A stretch of DNA of 44,414 nt from Deltaproteobacteria bacterium (lineage in GTDB: Bacteria; Myxococcota; JADLHZ01), in NCBI GenBank assembly GCA_020848545.1, contig JADLHZ010000132.1:1-44414 (forward strand), given 5' to 3'. Shown here in pieces: positions 9,601-17,360 of the stretch (the first letter of the stretch is position 1; every line of letters starts with the position of its first letter). The notes under the pieces are model-generated. The model saw nothing but the letters and a program-made list of their open reading frames with translations, ran no database searches and was not told where the DNA came from. A program made the position numbers and the translations under genes.

Positions 9601-10280
9601 TTGGCAGCGACATCTTGCTCTTCATCGTCAACCCGCAGGACGCCACGCAGCCGAGCATCTCCCACGCCCGCCTGAGCGGCGCGTTCCTCGAGGACTTTTC
9701 GGACCTCTGCGCCACCAACCCGGCGATGCCCGACTACTGCGGCCGGCACGCCTCGCACCTCGTCTCCGGCACGACACCTCAGTTCATCATGCTCGGCGCT
9801 TCAGTCACCGATCAAGTGAGTCCGAAGGCCTCACCCTCGTTGCGACTCGCCGCCGGGGCGCTCGGTTTTGGCAGCCTGTTCGGCCCCGATCGCGCCCTCG
9901 CTTGGCGGATGGCGACGCTTGCTTCATCGTTCCAGGTCGCCGCACCCGCCGACCTAGACATGGTGTCCTCCGATGCGAACCCGAGCGGCGTGTGGCAAGT
10001 GGACGCCACTTGCGCTTCGGGACCTGTCGGCGCGCGCTGGGACTTGAACCTGCGCTTCTGTGAGCGCGCCTGTCAAACTCCCGAAAGCTGGAGCGCTCAC
10101 GTTCTGCACTCGACGACCGCCAGCGTGTGCCCCGACCAGGAAAGCGCGCACAAGGACACCGCGTACACCGGGCTGCGCATCGCGGCCGATGCGGCCAAGC
10201 GTCGCCTGCACGTGCTCTTCACCAACAACAGCGGCCAGCAGAAGCTGATGAGCGGCGGCTTCATCGCGAGGGAACAATGA
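3684..10280 (+). CDS. Giant surface lipoprotein with carboxypeptidase-like, Ig-like and Asp-box repeats
   Basis: The 2198-residue protein begins with a lipoprotein signal peptide (lipobox LAAC, lipidated Cys16), so it should be anchored in the outer membrane. Four carboxypeptidase-regulatory-like beta-sandwich domains follow at about 36-97, 129-195, 219-278 and 304-365, each with a motif like GxFxIxGVxAGxY. Residues 500-1250 hold a series of Ig/FN3-like domains marked by recurring TPP or APP linkers after D. From about 1290 there is a sialidase/BNR-type propeller region with Asp-box motifs SADGGDTW (1329), SDDDGSSW (1386), SNDGGQTF (1818) and SPDHGQSW (1935). No catalytic residues could be assigned, so a binding or adhesion role is more likely than an enzyme. 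The stop overlaps the next start (ATGA), which makes it the first gene of a three-gene operon. Confidence 0.92.
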   Translation: MSRLSRVPLALLLAACIPSVAPTNPYDPSTPVEQQARATLSGVVYDYLGAPLRNAVVKLEGPTVPVNSPLTTDDDGAFNFGELIPGAYTLDVKHPNHLRQIRDLLLSAGEARDLAVELEAVPSVLTGEVGHITGTVQKAGELALPAAAQDHSGITVEVVGVGTRTTTSSAGRFDIYLAPGTYSLGLSASNYKSETVANLVVVNGTTTAASATPIVLLANPGSISGSVTLEGAGMMANSGIAVSLDNTASTATTDDSGAFVIDGVAAGSYTLRATKAGFDTRTISGVSVRGGVQTAVDAMQLAIARGKLTGKVTLQGAVGGDNSGAVVSIASTTYTAVSASSGDFEISGVPAGTYSVSVAKENYASQVLANQVVVANQSSSTSPATIVLVRQSGSFALEGGAAYSNLTGTASDLSTRRRARISLLEAPNGSVVMKLSGSDVHSWKVGSNYYAPGVYTLAAGDGIPAVNSGSSATWLDVFFTGNVALPADDGAKSVTVTFSSDNGTTVTGSFSTSIIADVTPPVVTASALLLDGGAAYTGDDTITASLSATDATSGVAQYRLWNGAAGATLVADPMTTPVAIAAAVTQDLDPGSATPPDGSYEVSVRFFDNAGNASSIVRKSILLDQVAPAGSASIVCPSGGPTVQAGFCWTSSVSVDLALTDAAPSSGLALMQIVNGLTFGFESYSPYEDPTAHTLSPGDGTQRISVRVKDGAGKTLTLTDAASVTVDASPAQSVVVTLTGTDKSGASTTLTRDRCVSVTINASEANPHELRVSNSSDFSGATAYSVASFPVTPTFTGPELGACSAGKLQLPVPAGGEQNRAVWVQVTDKAGNQTVGFGSIQVDRQPPLLTSAAFSDVFTTSTSATLAVTASGASEVRVSGTNAQSLVVSNGVWQSYTVSSVPVVFSDSTQGTKSVDVSVRDEAGNETSLAMPATIVLDTSAPTAPSALIVNGKAQDATCDASVANDFHRTQVPLIQFTSTDAQSSVAFYRMSENALFSDASWQVYPGPAVPVPFTLSSGDGNKTIYVETQNGAGTSSASAASICIIFDTVPPGSLSLTPTGSDALGYSADADVTFSLSAYDDGVGGVTGLKYSIDQANSICAGAAGPTDWASSIAYTFTWPRSGCPLPGEGPMRLAVRAIDPAGNVSDPVLSTVIKDSVPPTQVNIAYLKSHNKAIEASWTASTELHIDKYRLHFESVDAIGTTGPTAHTGVVDVAGSSTFAVITGPNNDGTGLYNFYDYKVWIEAIDLAGLSSVTATPGPGDADFGQTSVGWTLKEVATASSGVIEPQQVVYRDGKIYALYNEASTATADLGSDLRSVRQAVTRLAVSADGGDTWRYSVVGSSTPSPGRISAVMSVIDARVSVVTVLYDANPAPAGTSRLVEYVSDDDGSSWQAPQNIQRVLPPAADPELGSPFGQALMAEERGLPLALAGPPNSRTLLFGRRDFPLLGSYQDHVYATTQSDPEGGWAPVAEPTPVPPFTQWLDTDVLRISACNANMIDRAVWKRKTDGHFIAARSPFHGKRWDPSSDYEDLSALTYSSPPGDLAFATLACSPLGGVTWFYVLALSQAGEVFVKARTDTKKLGDPDAIAPAGFDRLLEGGNPLAADASSTLSGWAGHSNLFMAFKRGGAVKGLGVAVASHLLPTPVTLVWRVNTVDVNQDAGVNPVITGADNSSPVIAYTDQTGQHLKLARAASLVPQPTPLLLDGATAYRWSPSPGAAAYQVTTESACTGPPQKFGTTNTQLTNDPGALCVSVKAIDANGLTSEPGAKWRLGSFSAPVTVGNAAINASRMTSARVGLYARDNAVAALGDDGSVYYSNDGGQTFSSSVLAGGMGGLSALAGSSDGSNAYVHVLYRQFTGPSTTALQYKRGTYANPAVAGGSWVWSAATPLLSESDPVQDLAEDGRIVIKTKDARLDVAFLFKNDQHRSVHVLESPDHGQSWNAVVPALPAAAGPTGPTGTTLPLGAFDFNYVGSDILLFIVNPQDATQPSISHARLSGAFLEDFSDLCATNPAMPDYCGRHASHLVSGTTPQFIMLGASVTDQVSPKASPSLRLAAGALGFGSLFGPDRALAWRMATLASSFQVAAPADLDMVSSDANPSGVWQVDATCASGPVGARWDLNLRFCERACQTPESWSAHVLHSTTASVCPDQESAHKDTAYTGLRIAADAAKRRLHVLFTNNSGQQKLMSGGFIAREQ

Positions 10281-11470
10281 AGCTCATTCTGCTCGCCTTC
10301 GTTCCCGCGCTGTTCGCCGCCGGCGCCTTCAGCAGCAAGAAGCTCACGGTCGAAGGCATCGCGGCGATCGAAGGCGCGGACGTGGCCAAAGCACGCGCCG
10401 AGGCCGTCAAGAACGCGCAGAAGAACGCCATCGAGCAGGTGATCGGCGCTTATGTCCAAAGCGAGTTTTCCGCCGAGGAGAAGGCGAGCGCCAACGACAA
10501 GGGCTCGAGCTTCTCCTTGAACGTGCGCGACAAGATCATCACCCGCTCAGAGGGCTACATCGAAAAACAGCGGGTGCTCGCCGAGAAGCGTGACGGCGAG
10601 CTCTACCGGGTGAGCCTCGAGGTCGAGGTGCGGACGGCCTCGCTCGCCGAAGATTTGAAGAGCATGCAGACCTTGCTGAAGAAGGTCGGCTATCCGAAGC
10701 TGAGCGTGCTCGCGGCCGAGCGCTACGCGAAAAGAGACGGCGCCGCCACGGCGATTGGCTCGCCGACGCTGCTGCCGGTCATCGAAGAAGCGCTCCTACG
10801 CTACGGCATCGACGTCGTCGGCAAGGCCAAGGCGAGCGCGCTGCAAGCGAACGCGCAGGCGATGTTCGCCGAGCTCGAGGCGATGGAGAAAGGCACGACG
10901 ACGCCGCGAACCGACGAGCTCAAGCGCGAAGGCGCCGAGGTCGTCATCACCGCGCGCGCGGACGACAAGCTCACTGGCTTCAACGAGTTCAACGACAATA
11001 ACTATTATACGTCCTCGCAGGTGAGCCTGCGCGCCATCGACGCCAAGACGGGCGCGGTGCTCGCCAGCGTCGAGCGCAACGGCAAGGGCATCGGCGCCAA
11101 CGAGGACCAGGCGCGCATCAAAGCCGTCAAGTCCGTTGCCGGCGAGCTGACGGAGAAGCTCATTCAGCAACTCGTGCAAGCGTGGCAGCAGCGGGTCGAT
11201 CGCGGAGAGCGCTTCGCGCTCGTCTTCGCCAAGGTCACCAACTACGCCAAGCACGCGCGCCCGTTGCTGAAGGCGCTCGAAGCGACGGGCAAGTTCGAGT
11301 CGGTCAAAGAGACGGGCTTCGAAGGGAACGTGCTCAGCGTCGAGGTCGTCTTCAAGGGCGACGACAAAGCCCTCTGCGACGTGCTCTTCGACGACATCGC
11401 CGCCAAGCCCGCGTTTTCGAAGCTGAGCCGAAAGCGCGTCGACGGACAAACGATCCACTTGAGCTTGTGA
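10277..11470 (+). CDS. Exported FlgT-N-like protein
   Basis: The 397-residue protein has a signal peptide (about residues 1-18). Residues 20-135 match the pattern of the FlgT N-terminal / LPP20-type domain: VEGIAAIEGADVAKARAEAV, then helices ending VQSEFS, then RDKIITRSEGYIEKQRVL and a beta strand YRVSLEVEV. Residues 145-300 contain a CsgG-like alpha/beta unit in which the product of an Ala-rich helix precedes TSSQVSLRAIDAKTGAVLAS. In Vibrio, FlgT shapes the flagellar basal body, but no flagellar genes occur here. A periplasmic or outer-membrane assembly role is therefore inferred, together with the CsgG-domain neighbour. The start is the ATG overlapping the preceding stop, with a GAGGG ribosome site. 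Confidence 0.82.
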   Translation: MKLILLAFVPALFAAGAFSSKKLTVEGIAAIEGADVAKARAEAVKNAQKNAIEQVIGAYVQSEFSAEEKASANDKGSSFSLNVRDKIITRSEGYIEKQRVLAEKRDGELYRVSLEVEVRTASLAEDLKSMQTLLKKVGYPKLSVLAAERYAKRDGAATAIGSPTLLPVIEEALLRYGIDVVGKAKASALQANAQAMFAELEAMEKGTTTPRTDELKREGAEVVITARADDKLTGFNEFNDNNYYTSSQVSLRAIDAKTGAVLASVERNGKGIGANEDQARIKAVKSVAGELTEKLIQQLVQAWQQRVDRGERFALVFAKVTNYAKHARPLLKALEATGKFESVKETGFEGNVLSVEVVFKGDDKALCDVLFDDIAAKPAFSKLSRKRVDGQTIHLSL

Positions 11471-11480
11471 GGAGGACGCC

Positions 11481-12740
11481 ATGTACGCCCGCTCGTGTCT
11501 CATCGCGCTCGGCACGCTGACCTTCGCGGCGGCGCCGCTCGCCGCGGCCGTCTCGCCCAAGAAGATCGGCCGCCCGGAGGCAAAGCCCAAGCCGCCCGTG
11601 AAGAAAGCAAAGCCGGGAGCGGCGCACTCGGGCGACACGGGCCCCGCCGCGGAGGCCCCGGCCGAGCCGGTCCCAGTGGCACCGGCGCCAAAACCCGTCG
11701 AAGCTCCGGCGGTCGCGCGACCGGCGCCCGCCTCCGCGACGCCCGTGGCGGCGCCGCTGAGCCCGCCGCCGGCGGCCGAGGCACCAGCTAACGGCGCGTC
11801 GGTCAGCGAGGCGCGTGCGAGCGAGATGCAGCCGCTCGAAGCAGACATGGCGAAAGCGCGCGCGCGCAACGAAAAAGAGCGCGACGCCGCGCCGCCGCCT
11901 CGCGACGGTGAAGTGATCACCCAGGATCACACGCCACGGGGCGCGATGAAGGAGCTCGCCGCGGCCATCGCAAAGCGCTTCACGGCTCGTCACCCCGAGG
12001 CCAATTTTCATCGCACGGCGATTCCCTACTTCAAGAACGCGAGCCCGAACGCCGAGAAGGAGAAGGTCGGCCAGCTCTGCGCCGAGATCCTCAGCGTCGC
12101 CCTCGCCGAACAGAAGAGGTTCGTCATCGTCGAGCGCGAGCGCATGGATCAGATCATGAAGGAGCATCGGCTCAAGGATCTCGGCGTGGTCGACGAAGGG
12201 AGCGCCGCCGAGTTCGGCAAGATCCTCGGCGCACAGAGCCTGGTGCTCGGCACCGTGACCGAAGCCGGCGCGAGCTACATCGTCACCGTCCGCCAAGTCG
12301 ACGCCGAAAAAGGCGACGTGCTCGTCTCTGCCCAGGTGGAAGTCGAACGCCAGGGCCTCTTGGCGATCTCCTCGGACGCCATCGAGACGCGCTCGCGCAT
12401 GGGCGCCGGCTTTCGCTCCGCGCTCGTTCCCGGGTGGGGCCAGCTCTACAACAAGCAGCCGATCAAAGGCGCGCTCTTTCTCACCGCCGCGCTCGGGGTG
12501 CTCGCCGCCGGAGGCACGATGATCGGCCTCTCGACGATGGAGCGCAACCGCTACGCGCTCAACCGACCGGACACCGTCAACGCGCGCGAGCGCGCCAACA
12601 CCTACATCCTCGCCGCCAACATCCTCTTGATCTCGTACGGCGTCGTTTGGGCCGTGAGCATCATCGACGCCTTGGTGAACGGCAAGGACCACACGACTTT
12701 CCAAGTGGCGACGGAAACGCCGGCGGCGCTTTCGTTCTAG
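11481..12740 (+). CDS. CsgG-domain membrane protein with C-terminal transmembrane pair
   Basis: The 419-residue protein has a signal peptide (residues 1-23), then a long low-complexity Pro/Ala/Lys linker (about 24-130). Residues 172-300 are CsgG-like, containing ILSVALAEQKRFVIVERERM followed by IMKEHRL, KILGAQSLVLGTVTE and YIVTVRQVDAEKGDVL. A small domain typical of DUF5683-type proteins follows, with SALVPGWGQLYNKQPIKGA and two hydrophobic helices (about 326-350 and 373-402). CsgG forms the curli secretion pore, whereas this shorter CsgG-like core is common in stand-alone envelope proteins, so secretion should not be assumed. It lies ten bases after the FlgT-N-like gene and has a GGAGG ribosome site. 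Confidence 0.85.
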   Translation: MYARSCLIALGTLTFAAAPLAAAVSPKKIGRPEAKPKPPVKKAKPGAAHSGDTGPAAEAPAEPVPVAPAPKPVEAPAVARPAPASATPVAAPLSPPPAAEAPANGASVSEARASEMQPLEADMAKARARNEKERDAAPPPRDGEVITQDHTPRGAMKELAAAIAKRFTARHPEANFHRTAIPYFKNASPNAEKEKVGQLCAEILSVALAEQKRFVIVERERMDQIMKEHRLKDLGVVDEGSAAEFGKILGAQSLVLGTVTEAGASYIVTVRQVDAEKGDVLVSAQVEVERQGLLAISSDAIETRSRMGAGFRSALVPGWGQLYNKQPIKGALFLTAALGVLAAGGTMIGLSTMERNRYALNRPDTVNARERANTYILAANILLISYGVVWAVSIIDALVNGKDHTTFQVATETPAALSF

Positions 12741-12854
12741 GCTAGACTACGCACATCGCCAGCCCGACCGACGCATTGCGCCCGTCACGTTGCGATTCTT
12801 CCGAGCAGTCCTCGGGTTCGAGCCAAGACGATCACGAGCTCTGTATGCGATCGC

Positions 12855-14468
12855 ATGGTCAGCCTCACGATCACCGCCGATAAAGTCTCGTATTGCGCCG
12901 AGAAAGACGTCCAATCGGAGCGCTTCGCCGCCGTCGCGCTTGCCAACGCCGCCGCCGTGCTCGGCCCGAAGGGGAAGCTCGTGCTCACCCGCGCTGACGG
13001 CGCCCCTGTCGAGGTGACGAGCGGACAGCTCGTCGCGATGTCGATGGCGATTCAGCGCGGTGAGCATCCCAACTGGCCCGCCGGTGTCGACGAAGTCGCC
13101 TTTGCGCTCTTCTGCGATGACCTCACGGCCGCAGGCGCCAAGTCCTCGCAGCCGCTCAAAGGGCAAACGGTCAAGGTGTCGATGGCCGACGCCGGGCTCG
13201 TCGGCCATGACTCTTACGCCAGGAAGACGACCATCGAGCTCGATCTCAGCTCCGCGGCGAGCGCTCCCATCGGGCTCACGCTGCCGCCGCCTCAGTCGAC
13301 GCCCCCGCCGCCTCAGGCGACCGCTCCGCCGGCAAACCCCCGCATCAGCAGCAAAGACGTCGCGCTCGCGCGCCTTCGTCAGGATCCCAAAGCCACCGCG
13401 GAGATCGATCCCGCGCTGCTCGCCGACAAGAGCTTTGCGCTCGCCTGCATCGCCGAGACAGAGGTCGACGTCCGCTCCTTCAGTGCTGAGGTGCTCGCCG
13501 ATCCCGACGTGCAGAAGAGCGCCGTCGACAAATGGTACGGACAAGGTCCGCGGGTCGATCCGGCGATCCGCAAAGACTTCGAGCTCTATTTCGTCAGCGA
13601 CAGCGCCACCCGCGCCACCCTCGTGCAGGAGCACGCGTCGGACCCTGAGTTCATCGCCCTCGTCACCTCGATGACCGACGCCGGTCGCTTCGATCCGCCA
13701 TACCCGAAAGCCGCCGCCGTCACCGACATCCAGACGTGGATCCTCATCGGCCAGATGAACCCGGTTCGCGCGCAGAATTTTCCGATCTTGAAAGAGATCG
13801 AAGGCTTGACGCCCGAAAGCTTCGAGCGGCTGCGGGCCGAGGTCAAAGCGGCGAACATTGCCTGCTTCGAGCGCTTTGCGTCCCTCGCCGAGCTGCGCGA
13901 GGCGCTCGACGCCATCAAGAACCGCGATCACGGCGAGCCCGTCGTGCTCATCGTCGCACGCTCCGACCACAACGGCGCCTTTCACACCGTCTACGCCGAC
14001 GCCAAAGCGCACTTTCCGGGACGCCCGATCATCTACCAAGAGGTGACGACACCGGACGAGGCGTACGCCGCGCTCGCCGCCCAAGCGAACAACCCCGCCA
14101 AAGACGTTTTCGTCGTGGCGCACGGAAATCCCGAGGGCATGGCGCTCGCCCACGGCAGTTGGCTGACACCGAGGGAGATGTTCAGGACGAGCTCCGGCCG
14201 CGACGCCGCGCGCCAGGGTCTCGCGCCCGGCGCCAACATCGTGCTCGGCAGCTGCTCGACGGGCAAGGGCACCTATTCGCACGTCAACATGGCGAACGTC
14301 TGGGCGAACCTGTTCCCGCAGGCCACAATCTACGCGCCGCGCTCGGACTCGTATGGCTTCGCTCAGATGTACGACGCGCGGGGCAAGCTCGACCCGCGCC
14401 CGAAGACGCAGCAGTTCGCGAGCGGCGGGCCGGCGTATCGCGTGGGGCCGCTGGCGCCGGCGCCCTGA
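12855..14468 (+). CDS. Caspase-like (clan CD type) His/Cys protein with helical module
   Basis: The 537-residue protein has no signal peptide. It has an N-terminal beta-rich part (1-135), a Pro-rich linker (about 138-160), helical units with a DUF4116-like look (about 163-232), and a C-terminal alpha/beta domain (about 359-530). The last domain carries VVAHG (His423) and, 44 residues later, VLGSCSTGKG (Cys467), the order and setting of the catalytic dyad in clan CD enzymes such as caspases, C80 and CHAT proteases. It shares the phrase NGAF, the His/Cys spacing and the general layout with the protein at 42987-44273. Peptidase activity is inferred from this motif only. The start is the ATG at 12855, with a weak ribosome site. 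Confidence 0.75.
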   Translation: MVSLTITADKVSYCAEKDVQSERFAAVALANAAAVLGPKGKLVLTRADGAPVEVTSGQLVAMSMAIQRGEHPNWPAGVDEVAFALFCDDLTAAGAKSSQPLKGQTVKVSMADAGLVGHDSYARKTTIELDLSSAASAPIGLTLPPPQSTPPPPQATAPPANPRISSKDVALARLRQDPKATAEIDPALLADKSFALACIAETEVDVRSFSAEVLADPDVQKSAVDKWYGQGPRVDPAIRKDFELYFVSDSATRATLVQEHASDPEFIALVTSMTDAGRFDPPYPKAAAVTDIQTWILIGQMNPVRAQNFPILKEIEGLTPESFERLRAEVKAANIACFERFASLAELREALDAIKNRDHGEPVVLIVARSDHNGAFHTVYADAKAHFPGRPIIYQEVTTPDEAYAALAAQANNPAKDVFVVAHGNPEGMALAHGSWLTPREMFRTSSGRDAARQGLAPGANIVLGSCSTGKGTYSHVNMANVWANLFPQATIYAPRSDSYGFAQMYDARGKLDPRPKTQQFASGGPAYRVGPLAPAP

Positions 14469-14489
14469 TCTCTTGAACCTGCACCGAGC

Positions 14490-16124
14490 TCATCGTCGTC
14501 TTCGAGCGAGGCTGCCATGGCTTGTGCTCACGAGCCTGCGCACCGTCGAGGCGAGAGCGATCGCGCTGTACGGCTTCGGCAGGAACTCGAGCACACCAGC
14601 GTCGAGCAGCGCTTGCACGTCATCGTTGCGTGCGAAGCCGGTGGTGACGCAGACAGCGACGCCCGGGTCAATCGCGCGCAGCGCCCCGTAAGTCGCGCCG
14701 CCGCCGAGCTTCGGCATCGTCATATCGAGCAACACCGCGTCGATGACCCCGTTGCGCGTGCGGAAGATCTCGACCGCCTCCTCCCCCGAGGCGGCCAAGA
14801 TGACCTCGTAGCCAAGCGCTTCCACGAGCCTCCCGGTGGCGCGGCGCACATGAGGGTTGTCTTCGACGATGAGGATCACCCCCGAGCCTCCGACGACCTC
14901 GCCATTCGCCTCGCCTCGCCCGGGCGCCGCGGTATCCGGCCTGTGCTCCGAGGCGGGCAGCCAAACCCGAAAAACGGCTCCTCGCGGAGCGTTGTCGGCG
15001 ATGACGATGGCGCCGTGGTGGCCGTGAACGATGCTTTGCACCGTCGCCAACCCGAGGCCTGCGCCTTCCCGCGCGTTTTCGGCCTTCGTTGTGAAGTACG
15101 GCTCGAAGACCTGCGCCCGCCGGTCAACTGGGATCCCAGGGCCCTGATCCGCGACCTCGAGCAGCACGTAGCGCCCAGGAGTGAGCGGAGGGTCGCCCTC
15201 TGGATCGACGACGACGACCGGCCTCGTCCGCAGGGTGATCTCGCCACCCTCGGGCATCGCGTCGCGCGCGTTCAGCACCAGGTTCATCACGACTTGCTCG
15301 ATCTGCGAGTAGTCGCCCTTGACGTTGCAAGGCTCGTCGCTTTGCTCGCGGACGATCATGAGGTTCGTCACCCCGGTGCGCTGAACGATCTCGGCGACGG
15401 TTCGCACCACGCGCGCAAGCTCCACGCTCTGGTCTAGGTTCTGGCCTCGCCGACCGAACCCGAGCAGCGCCCGCGTCAAGCGTTCGGAGGAGGAAACGAT
15501 CTCGTCGATCTGCAGGAACGCCTCGTCCACGAGCGGTTCCGGTTTCTTCATCCGGACCCGCGCGGCCACCATGCGCACGCCGGCGAGGAGGTTGTTGAAA
15601 TCGTGCGCGATGCCGGCGGTGAGCGTGCCGATCCACTCCAGGCGCTGGGCGGCCAAGAGCCGTTTCTCGGTTTCGACCTGGGCGCGCCGAGCCACTAATT
15701 CCGTGGTGACGTCAGAGAAGCAAATGACGACGTGGGTGATCACCCCGACCTCGTCGAAAATCGGCTTCGCCTCGGCGCGAATGTTCACCCGCGTCCCGTT
15801 CCGCCGGTGGATGACAATGTCATCGACCACTACCGTGCGCCGAGTCTGCAGCGCCTGCACGAACGGCAAGCGCTCTTCTGGGTACTTGGCGCCGGAGAGG
15901 TCGCGGATGCCGTAGGGCTCGGCGTAGCCGCCGACCGTGACGTCGTCCCGCGCAGACATCCCCATGATTTCGTCGAAGACGCGGTTCGAGTACACGAGCT
16001 CTCCGCCCGGCGCGCGGGCGACCCAGATCCCGACGGAGAGGTGATCCGCGATGCTGGCGATGATGGCTTCGCTGCTGATGGGGTTCAATCCCCAATAAGT
16101 ACGCGAAGCGCCGGAGCGGTTCAA
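14490..16124 (-). CDS. Hybrid sensor histidine kinase (PAS-HisKA-HATPase-REC)
   Basis: The 544-residue cytoplasmic protein has a PAS domain (about 20-145), a HisKA helix with phospho-acceptor His174 in GIAHDFNNLLAG, and an ATPase domain with the N box (NLVLNARDAMPEGG), G1 (ADQGPGIP) and G2 (GAGLGLATV). A receiver domain follows (about 415-535) with acceptor Asp467 in LLDMTMPKLGG and the conserved Lys in FLPKP. This is the NtrB-like HDFNN class. No transmembrane segment is present, so it senses an internal signal or a protein partner. The start used is a TTG at 16124 and is uncertain. It is head to head with another histidine kinase gene, with only 39 bases between. Confidence 0.93.
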   Translation of the reverse strand: MNRSGASRTYWGLNPISSEAIIASIADHLSVGIWVARAPGGELVYSNRVFDEIMGMSARDDVTVGGYAEPYGIRDLSGAKYPEERLPFVQALQTRRTVVVDDIVIHRRNGTRVNIRAEAKPIFDEVGVITHVVICFSDVTTELVARRAQVETEKRLLAAQRLEWIGTLTAGIAHDFNNLLAGVRMVAARVRMKKPEPLVDEAFLQIDEIVSSSERLTRALLGFGRRGQNLDQSVELARVVRTVAEIVQRTGVTNLMIVREQSDEPCNVKGDYSQIEQVVMNLVLNARDAMPEGGEITLRTRPVVVVDPEGDPPLTPGRYVLLEVADQGPGIPVDRRAQVFEPYFTTKAENAREGAGLGLATVQSIVHGHHGAIVIADNAPRGAVFRVWLPASEHRPDTAAPGRGEANGEVVGGSGVILIVEDNPHVRRATGRLVEALGYEVILAASGEEAVEIFRTRNGVIDAVLLDMTMPKLGGGATYGALRAIDPGVAVCVTTGFARNDDVQALLDAGVLEFLPKPYSAIALASTVRRLVSTSHGSLARRRR

Positions 16125-16163
16125 CGTGGGCCGCGACCTCGAGCCGTGCTAGCATTTGAGACG

Positions 16164-17297
16164 ATGACATCGCCGGGTCCAGAAGCCGACGAGCAGCTCG
16201 CCCGCGAGCGAGCGTATGCCTCCATACTCGAGCACCTCAACGGCATGGCGTATCGATGCCGTAACGACGAGGCCTGGACGGCCGAGCTCATCACGAACGG
16301 AAGCGAATTGCTCACCGGCTATCGACCGGACGAGCTCATCGAGAACCGCGTCGCGAGCCTCGGGTCGATCATCCATCCTGACGACACGGGCCCGCTCTGG
16401 GAGAAGTGCCAAGCAAACCTCGCGGCGCGCAGCGCCTGCAGCAACGAGTACCGCATCGTCACCCGCGGCGGCGAGGTCCGGTGGGTGCTCGACGTGGCGC
16501 ACGGAGTCTATGATCGACACGGCGCGCTCCTTGCCATCGAAGGCTTCATGAGCGACGTCACTGCGCGCCGACGCCTGGAGGAGACCGTCGCCCATGCCCA
16601 GCGGCTCGACAGCATCGGGCGACTTGCCAGCGGCATCGCGCACGACTTCAACAACACCTTGAGCGTCATCATGAGCAGCGCGGAGCTCGTTCTGCGCTCG
16701 CCGACCATCGATGCCGGGCACCGCGAGGATCTGGAAGAGATCATTCGTGCCGCCAACCGCGGTAGCGAGCTGACGGCGACGCTGCTGGCCTTCGGGGGCC
16801 ACCAGGCGAACGGTCCGCGCCCGGTCGACGTCGACAAGGTCGTCGCCGACGTCGAGCGCCTCCTCAAGCGCACGCTCGGCGATGACGTCGAGCTTTGTTG
16901 CAACCTCGGCTGCGATCACGCTGCGGTCGTGCTCGACCCGAGCGAGCTCGAGCAGGTTCTCGTCAATCTCGCCATCAACGCGCGCCACGCCATGAGCCGG
17001 GGCGGACAGCTGACGATTTCGACCCAGCGCACCCGCAAGAACCAAGATGCTCCGGCCGAGATCGAGATCGTCGTCGCAGATACTGGCGACGGCATGAGCG
17101 AAGAGGTGCGCAGCAAGGCCTGCGATCTGTTCTTCACCACGAAGCGCAGCACGGGTGGGACCGGGCTCGGCCTTTCGATCTGTCAGCGCGTGCTCGTACA
17201 GGCGGGTGGTCGCCTCGAGCTCGAGAGCAAGGTCGGGGTCGGCACGACGGTGCGCCTCTACCTTCCGCAGAAGCAGCGCGACGGGGACTCCGTCTAA
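16164..17297 (+). CDS. PAS-domain sensor histidine kinase
   Basis: The 377-residue cytoplasmic protein has a PAS domain of the PAS_3 type (about 15-130, ending GEVRWVLDVAHGVYD and an FMSDVTARR exit). The HisKA motif GIAHDFNNTLSV carries His160, and the HATPase domain has NLAINARHAMSRGG, ADTGDGMSEE and GGTGLGLSIC. There is no receiver domain and no membrane segment. It belongs to the same HDFNN kinase class as its divergent neighbour and could phosphorylate that protein's receiver or the stand-alone receiver at 17361. The start was chosen at the ATG before TSPGPEADEQLARERAY. The frame stays open upstream, but that part is antisense to the neighbour. Confidence 0.92.
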   Translation: MTSPGPEADEQLARERAYASILEHLNGMAYRCRNDEAWTAELITNGSELLTGYRPDELIENRVASLGSIIHPDDTGPLWEKCQANLAARSACSNEYRIVTRGGEVRWVLDVAHGVYDRHGALLAIEGFMSDVTARRRLEETVAHAQRLDSIGRLASGIAHDFNNTLSVIMSSAELVLRSPTIDAGHREDLEEIIRAANRGSELTATLLAFGGHQANGPRPVDVDKVVADVERLLKRTLGDDVELCCNLGCDHAAVVLDPSELEQVLVNLAINARHAMSRGGQLTISTQRTRKNQDAPAEIEIVVADTGDGMSEEVRSKACDLFFTTKRSTGGTGLGLSICQRVLVQAGGRLELESKVGVGTTVRLYLPQKQRDGDSV

Positions 17298-17330
17298 AGC
17301 CGTACACCCGCTCGCGACGTTCCAGACCTG

Positions 17331-17342
17331 GAGCTGGTGCAG
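17331..17342. terminator. Weak hairpin between convergent genes
   Basis: TCCAG-AC-CTGGA forms a perfect 5-bp stem in the 63-bp space between the convergent kinase (ends 17297) and receiver (ends 17361) genes. There is no T-run on either strand, so it is at most a weak terminator. Confidence 0.25.
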
Positions 17343-17360
17343 CCATCAGATCAACGGCGT

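Noticed and set aside
11481-12740. Curli secretion channel
   Set aside because: Only a CsgG-like core with transmembrane helices is present, and no curlin or other csg genes are nearby.
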